Shown here: piece after piece, positions 59,491 to 64,000 of the stretch
How positions within the stretch are numbered: position 1 is the first letter of the stretch
Layout: the number at the start of each line of letters is the position of its first letter
Assembly (NCBI RefSeq): GCF_001578105.1
Contig: NZ_CP014275.1
Location: forward strand, 2,480,001-2,544,000
From: Martelella sp. AD-3
GTDB taxonomy: Bacteria; Pseudomonadota; Alphaproteobacteria; Rhizobiales; Rhizobiaceae
DNA length: 64,000 nucleotides
Direction: 5' to 3'
Translations under genes and position numbers: made by a program
The notes under the pieces: generated by a model
What the model saw: only the letters and a program-made list of their open reading frames with translations
The model's database searches: none
What the model was told of the DNA's origin: nothing

Positions 59491-60087
59491 TCAGAGATCC
59501 CCGCGCCAGGTCACGACATCGGCGAGCTCCGGCCGGACGCGCTCGAAAGGCGCCTCGCGGCGCGTGCCGATATGGACGAAGCCGGCCACGCGCTCGCCCG
59601 CTTCGACGCCGAGTGCCGAAAAGGCGCGCTCGTCGAAGGCATACCACTCGCTGAGCCAGGTGGCGCCGTAGCCGAAGGCATTGGCGGCGGCCACCAGATT
59701 GTAGCAGGCGGCGCCCGCAGACATGACCTGCTCCCATTCGGGAATTTTCGGATGGACCGCGGCGCGGCTGATGACGCCGACGACCAGCGGCGCGCGCGTC
59801 AGCCGTTCGCGTTCGAGCTTGAGGCGTTCGGACGAGGCCGTCGCATCGTCGGCGAGGGTTATCTCGGCAAGCGCCTCGCCGACCTCGGCGCGCGCCGTGC
59901 CGGCATAGACGATGAAACGCCAGGGCGCGAGCTTGCCGTGATCGGGCACCCGCGCGGCGATCGTCAGGATCTCCTCAAGCTCGGCGCGGGAGGGGCCGGG
60001 CTCTGCTAGCTGCAGCACCGGCGTGGACCGGCGGGTCTTCAGAAATTCGACGACGGCTTCATTCTTCTCGTTCAACGCAAACCTCAT
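59491..60087 (-). CDS. Nitroreductase family protein, YdjA-like
   Basis: 198 residues from ATG 60087; the frame is open to 60177. FMN-binding RRSTPVLQL, a PDHGKLAPWRFIV block, and a C-terminal HIGTRREAPFERVRP (the GF-HIG type). This short group includes YdjA. Uses NAD(P)H to reduce nitro or similar groups in the cytoplasm. First gene of a two-gene operon with the flavin reductase. Divergent from the repeat-protein gene. Confidence 0.9.
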   Translation of the reverse strand: MRFALNEKNEAVVEFLKTRRSTPVLQLAEPGPSRAELEEILTIAARVPDHGKLAPWRFIVYAGTARAEVGEALAEITLADDATASSERLKLERERLTRAPLVVGVISRAAVHPKIPEWEQVMSAGAACYNLVAAANAFGYGATWLSEWYAFDERAFSALGVEAGERVAGFVHIGTRREAPFERVRPELADVVTWRGDL

Positions 60088-60199
60088 TCGTTCGAAAACA
60101 GCGGCCCTTGCCCTTGAAAAGGCCACGATAATCAGGCCAAAACGCATTTTACGAATTTGCAGTGAACGCTTGCGCACCGCAAGTCAACCGGCGAGAAAC

Positions 60200-61144
60200 A
60201 TGTCTCTCTTTGCTCATTACCGATCGCTCCTCCTGCGGCTTCCTGCCGCCCTCTTCTGCGTCCTGATGCTCTCCGCCCTGCCGGCCGCGGGACAGAGCGC
60301 CGGCGAAGACCCGTTCTCGCTGATGCGCGGCACGCAGGAGCCCGGCGTCAAGCGGACGGTCGCCTTCGAGGCGCGCCTGACGAAAGACGGCGCGGTGATG
60401 CGCGAGGGACTGACCTGGCGCGTGTTCAAATCGGTTCCCGACAGCAACGGCCGGCTGGAACTGGTGGCTTCCGCCGAAGGCGGCAGCAAGGCGATCGAGC
60501 TGCCCGCCGGCGAGTATTTCGTCAACTGCGCCTTCGGACGCGCTTCGACCACCCGCAAGATCTCGGTTCCGCGCACCGGCGAGGACAAGGTGGACGTCTC
60601 CCTGGTGCTCGAGGCCGGCGGCCTCGTGCTCAACGCCACGCTCGGCGATCACAGCCGCGCCGACCCCGACCTGCTCCGGTTCACCATCTACGAGGACCGG
60701 GGTGAAAAACGCGAACTCGTCATCGAAAACGTCAAGCCGGAGACAATCCTGCGGCTGCGCGCCGGAACCTACGAGGTGATCTCCTATTATGGCGATCTCA
60801 ACGCCGAGGCCCACGCCCGGCTCAAGGTCAGGGCCGGCGAGATCACCGAGGCGACGCTGAAGCAGCATGCCGCCACCGTCACGCTCACGCTTGCCGCCGA
60901 AAAGGGCGGCGAGGCGCTTGCCGACACGCTCTGGACCGTGCTCGGCGCCTCCGGCGATGTGCTGACCGAAAGCCGCAGCGCCTTCCCCTCGATGATCCTG
61001 GCGGAGGGCGAATACACCGCGATCGCCCGCAACAAGGACACCGTCTACGAGAAGAATTTCACCGTTGCGCCCGGCCAGTCGACGCAGGTCGAGCTGCTGC
61101 TTGACGAGGACAAGGCCGACCTGCCGGACGAAAGCGTGGATTGA
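60200..61144 (+). CDS. Secreted protein with three beta-sandwich-like repeats, unrecognised
   Basis: 314 residues. Signal peptide about 1-31 (LLRLPAALFCVLMLSALPA, cut near AAG-QS). The mature part holds three units of about 80-90 residues, each with the same L-x-A/x-G-x-Y turn: ELPAGEYFVNCAFG, RLRAGTYEVISYYG and ILAEGEYTAIARNKD. This looks like carboxypeptidase-regulatory or transthyretin-like beta-sandwiches. I know no name for it. ATG 60200; the frame opens at 60023. First of three plus-strand genes ending at 62893-62928. Confidence 0.75.
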   Translation: MSLFAHYRSLLLRLPAALFCVLMLSALPAAGQSAGEDPFSLMRGTQEPGVKRTVAFEARLTKDGAVMREGLTWRVFKSVPDSNGRLELVASAEGGSKAIELPAGEYFVNCAFGRASTTRKISVPRTGEDKVDVSLVLEAGGLVLNATLGDHSRADPDLLRFTIYEDRGEKRELVIENVKPETILRLRAGTYEVISYYGDLNAEAHARLKVRAGEITEATLKQHAATVTLTLAAEKGGEALADTLWTVLGASGDVLTESRSAFPSMILAEGEYTAIARNKDTVYEKNFTVAPGQSTQVELLLDEDKADLPDESVD

Positions 61145-61172
61145 AACCGGACCGAAGCGAGACTAGCCGACC

Positions 61173-61970
61173 ATGAAAATCTACCTGCTCAACCTCGAAG
61201 ACGACCGCGATCGCCTCGCGCACGCAACCGCTGTCTTCGCCGCCAAAGGCCTCGCCTTCGAACGACTTGCGGCCGTCGATGGGCGCAAGATGACGGACGT
61301 CGAACGGTCCGAACGCCTCGCTTTTCCCGCGGCCGGAAGCTTCGACCTCAGTCCTTCGCAGGTCGGCTGCTATCTCAGCCATGTTCATGCCTGGGAACGG
61401 TTTCTGGAAACCGATGCCGCACTCGCTGCCATCTTCGAGGACGACGTGCATCTCGGGGAGGATATCGACAGGCTGTTCTATGCACCGGAGCCGTGGATAC
61501 CAAATGATGCGGATATCGTGAAGCTTGAAACCTGCCTGCAGAAAGTCCCGCTGCCGGAAAAAGCCGAAAGCGCGGTTCTCGGCCGGAAGCTGGTGCGATT
61601 GACCGGGCGTCATCATGGCGCGGCGGGCTACATCGTTACCCGCAAGGGCGCCGAGAAGCTGCTGGCCAACAGCCGCAAGCTTGCCGTCGGCGTCGATGCG
61701 ATGATGTTCAGCCCGCAGATCGCCGTCGAAAGCCGGCCGATTGTGTATCAGCTGGAACCGGCGATCTGCATCCAGGACGATATTGCGGAGCGCACCAATG
61801 TCGACCGAGCCGGATTTCCGTCGCATAATGTCCCGAGCGGTAGGAAGTCTTACGGCGAAAATCAGTTGGCGCAGCTTCGGTATCGCCTTCTCGACCGGTC
61901 AAGGGCTTTCTACCTCAAGGCGCGCAACGCTCTGCGCGGCTATCGCAAACGCATCGTCGCCTTCCGCTGA
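61173..61970 (+). CDS. Glycosyltransferase family 25 (LPS biosynthesis type), first copy
   Basis: 265 residues. GT25 marks: IYLLNLEDDRDRLAHATAVF at the start, the GCYLSHVHAWERFL block, and the Glu-Asp-Asp metal motif AIFEDDVHLG. ATG 61173 lies 28 bases after the repeat-protein gene. Members add galactose or similar sugars to lipopolysaccharide or collagen-like proteins. Acceptor unknown. About 30 percent alike by eye to the next gene. Confidence 0.88.
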   Translation: MKIYLLNLEDDRDRLAHATAVFAAKGLAFERLAAVDGRKMTDVERSERLAFPAAGSFDLSPSQVGCYLSHVHAWERFLETDAALAAIFEDDVHLGEDIDRLFYAPEPWIPNDADIVKLETCLQKVPLPEKAESAVLGRKLVRLTGRHHGAAGYIVTRKGAEKLLANSRKLAVGVDAMMFSPQIAVESRPIVYQLEPAICIQDDIAERTNVDRAGFPSHNVPSGRKSYGENQLAQLRYRLLDRSRAFYLKARNALRGYRKRIVAFR

Positions 61971-62083
61971 GCATAGAGGCTTCGGACGCGACGACGCCGT
62001 TTTCCCTGTTCCCATCGGCCGGAGTTCCGCTATATAGCCGACGACCGGAAGCGGTCTTTCCCCTTGTCCAAGAAAGCCAGGCC

Positions 62084-62884
62084 TTGCTCACATTCGTCAT
62101 CAACCTCGACCGGGATACCGAGCGCCTTGCCGCGATCACGTCCATCATGGCGGCGCGTGGGCTGGACTTCACCCGGCTTGCGGCAAGCGATGCCCGTCTG
62201 CTCGGCGATCACGAGGCCGCCCGGCTTTCGGCCTTTCCCGCCCCCTTCAGCCGTGAAATGACGCGCGGGGAGATCGGCTGCTACCTCAGCCACCGCCGCG
62301 CATGGGCCGCGCTTCTGGAAAGCGACGCGCCGTCAGCCACCATCTTCGAGGATGATGTCGAGATCAGCGCCGCAACCCGCGCCGTGCTTGACGGCCTCGA
62401 AAGCCGGCTCCCCGCAGGCGTCGATGTCGTGAAGTTCGAAACCAGCATGAAGCCCGCGGAACTGGCGCGGAAAACCGAACTCACGCTCGGCGACCATGCC
62501 GTCAAGCGCCTCGTCGGCTGCCATATCGGCTCCGCCGGTTATGTCATCACCCGGCAAGGCGCCGAGACGATGCTGGCCCGCAGCGAAAAGCTGTTCGTTC
62601 CGGTCGACGCGGCCCTGTTCGATCCGAGGGCCGGCATTCGCAACGATCTTTCCGTGATGCAGGTCGTGCCCGCCCTTTGCGTGCAGAACCGCTACGTGAC
62701 AGGCGGGGCCGGCGCGGAAGATGTCGCCACGTCGATCGAGGAGCGGGGCACGCGAAAATCCTACGGTCGTTCGGCGCCGGAAATCGCCCTCAACCGCACA
62801 AGAGACAGGATCGCCGTGATCGCCCGCAAGGTCTCGGCCGTCATGGCCCGCCGCCGCGCCGCGATCGTCGAATACCGTCCCTGA
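62084..62884 (+). CDS. Glycosyltransferase family 25, second copy
   Basis: 266 residues from TTG 62084; no ATG is better placed at the conserved start LTFVINLDRDTERLAA. Blocks GCYLSHRRAWAALLES, TIFEDDVEI and GSAGYVITRQGAE correspond to the first copy. RKSYG near the end is in both. Separated by 113 bases from the first copy. Ends at a strong terminator. Likely a lipopolysaccharide sugar transferase; acceptor unknown. Confidence 0.86.
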   Translation: MLTFVINLDRDTERLAAITSIMAARGLDFTRLAASDARLLGDHEAARLSAFPAPFSREMTRGEIGCYLSHRRAWAALLESDAPSATIFEDDVEISAATRAVLDGLESRLPAGVDVVKFETSMKPAELARKTELTLGDHAVKRLVGCHIGSAGYVITRQGAETMLARSEKLFVPVDAALFDPRAGIRNDLSVMQVVPALCVQNRYVTGGAGAEDVATSIEERGTRKSYGRSAPEIALNRTRDRIAVIARKVSAVMARRRAAIVEYRP

Positions 62885-62892
62885 AAGACAAA

Positions 62893-62928
62893 ACGGCGCG
62901 GCCAGAAAACCGCGCCGTCCTTTTTTCC
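62893..62928. terminator. Strong intrinsic terminator between the second GT25 and thrS
   Basis: Perfect 9-base arms ACGGCGCGG (62893-62901) and CCGCGCCGT (62910-62918), loop CCAGAAAA, then CCTTTTTTCC. On the other strand TTTTGTCTTT follows, so it also ends thrS transcripts. Confidence 0.95.
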
Positions 62929-64000
62929 TTACGCCAGAGCGCGCTTGCGCTTCAGGTCCGGCGGCGTTGCCTCGTCGGTCAGCATGGCGATCGCATCGGC
63001 GAGCGCCATCGGCTGCTGGTCGCGCGAGCCGAGGCGGCGGATATTGACCGCTTCCTCTTCCGCCTCGCGCATGCCGCAGACGAGAATGACCGGCACCTTG
63101 GCCAGCGAATGTTCGCGGACCTTGTAGTTGATCTTCTCGTTGCGGAAGTCGGTCCCGACCGTAAGCCCGGCGGCGCGCAGCTTCTCGGCGACCTTGCGGC
63201 CATAGTCGTCCGCCTCGGAGGTGATGGTCGCGACCACCACCTGCTGCGGGGCGAACCACAGCGGCATATGGCCGGCATGGTTCTCGATCAGGATGCCGAG
63301 GAAACGTTCGAGCGAACCGCAGATGGCGCGGTGGATCATCACCGGCTGCTTCTTCTCCGAGGTCGAGTCGATATAAAACGCGCCGAAGCGTTCCGGCAGG
63401 TTGAAGTCCACCTGGGTGGTGCCGCACTGCCATTCGCGCCCGATCGCATCCTTCAGCGTATATTCGAACTTCGGACCGTAGAAGGCGCCCTCGCCCGGCA
63501 GGATGCCGGTCTTGATCCGCCCGCCCGACTGTTGCTCGATGGTCTTCAGCACCTCGGTCATGATCGCCTCGGCGTGATCCCAGTTCTCGTCCGAGCCGAC
63601 GCGTTTTTCCGGCCGGGTGGAAAGCTTGACGACAATTTCCTTGAAGCCGAAATCCTCGTAGACCGACAGGATCAGGTCATTGATCTTCAGGCATTCCTCG
63701 GCAAGCTGTTCCTCGGTGCAAAAGACGTGGGCATCGTCCTGGGTAAAGCCGCGCACGCGCATCAGCCCGTGCATGGCGCCCGATGGCTCATAGCGATGCA
63801 CGACGCCGAATTCCGCATAGCGGATCGGCAGTTCGCGGTAGGACTTCAGACCGTGCTTGAACAGCTGCACATGGCCGGGGCAGTTCATCGGCTTCAGCGC
63901 GAAGACGCGCTTGTCCTCGGCTTCCTCGTCGGCGCAGGCGACCGCGAACATGTTCTCGCGGTACCATTCCCAATGGCCGGAGGTCCGCCACAGGGCCGTA
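62929..64000 (-). CDS. thrS: Threonine-tRNA ligase (5' end cut by window edge)
   Basis: About 357 C-terminal residues are visible; the frame runs off at 64000 ([16 protein letters not shown] at the edge). Class II core motifs: [18 protein letters not shown], motif 2 region [26 protein letters not shown], the motif 3 [12 protein letters not shown], and the anticodon domain [16 protein letters not shown]. It charges tRNA-Thr with threonine, including the tRNA-Thr in this window. Confidence 0.98.
   Translation of the reverse strand, partial: TALWRTSGHWEWYRENMFAVACADEEAEDKRVFALKPMNCPGHVQLFKHGLKSYRELPIRYAEFGVVHRYEPSGAMHGLMRVRGFTQDDAHVFCTEEQLAEECLKINDLILSVYEDFGFKEIVVKLSTRPEKRVGSDENWDHAEAIMTEVLKTIEQQSGGRIKTGILPGEGAFYGPKFEYTLKDAIGREWQCGTTQVDFNLPERFGAFYIDSTSEKKQPVMIHRAICGSLERFLGILIENHAGHMPLWFAPQQVVVATITSEADDYGRKVAEKLRAAGLTVGTDFRNEKINYKVREHSLAKVPVILVCGMREAEEEAVNIRRLGSRDQQPMALADAIAMLTDEATPPDLKRKRALA

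Overview
This 64 kb window is a stretch of an alphaproteobacterial chromosome. GC is high by eye, many genes start with GTG or TTG, and several gene blocks match what I know from Hyphomicrobiales (rhizobia and relatives): sfsA-map-radC, uvrC-pgsA-moaD-moaE, rpe-DUF2259-purB, pyrG-secG-tpiA. The protein styles suggest Rhizobiaceae or a neighbour such as Martelella; this is an inference, not a proof. I see no rRNA, CRISPR array, insertion sequence, prophage or integrase. Most of the window is ordinary core chromosome.

Layout. 1-7.6 kb: a sugar-uptake and hydrolysis locus. A divergent LacI regulator (cut by the window edge) faces a periplasmic sugar-binding protein, two permeases, an ATPase and a GH3 glycosidase; a LacI-type palindrome overlaps the promoter. 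7.6-14.3 kb: a NikR-like regulator without the classical nickel ligands, a DUF4031 protein, recJ, hom, a class I aminotransferase and a small lipoprotein. 14.4-22 kb: DUF2202 ferritin-like protein, sfsA-map-radC, sthA with an APH(6)-like kinase, trigger factor with a histone-like tail, tRNA-Thr. 22-30.7 kb: nadK, an unrecognised membrane-anchored protein, Nudix, rlmJ, a GST, an outer-membrane beta-barrel, a pteridine-reductase-like SDR and uvrC. 30.8-38.7 kb: pgsA, moaD, moaE, a DJ-1/PfpI protein, a large AsmA/YhdP-like protein, bcp and a DEAD-box helicase. 39-47.4 kb: flavin reductase, a Leu/Ile/Val-type binding protein, rpe, DUF2259, purB, an RBBP9-like hydrolase and a PAS-GGDEF-EAL protein. 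47.5-53.3 kb: pyrG, secG, tpiA, parE. 53.6-64 kb: patatin lipase, a membrane alpha/beta hydrolase, an L,D-transpeptidase, several flavin enzymes, an HpcH/HpaI-like protein, a secreted three-repeat protein, two tandem GT25 glycosyltransferases and the 3' part of thrS.

How the genes work together. The first locus would import a glucoside or xyloside and cleave it in the cytoplasm, with LacI-type control. The others are mostly independent housekeeping units: amino-acid (hom, aminotransferase), cofactor (moaD/E, nadK), nucleotide (purB, pyrG), lipid (pgsA), DNA repair and topology (recJ, radC, uvrC, parE) and translation (tig, thrS, map, tRNA-Thr).

The most notable signals are the NikR-like protein whose four nickel ligands are replaced, a set of palindromic intergenic repeats (one overlapping the end of a gene), a perfect operator-like palindrome before the DUF2202 gene, the trigger-factor tail, and three proteins I cannot assign (22972-24567, 58183-58857, 60200-61144). 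I did not find a clearly new multi-gene system.
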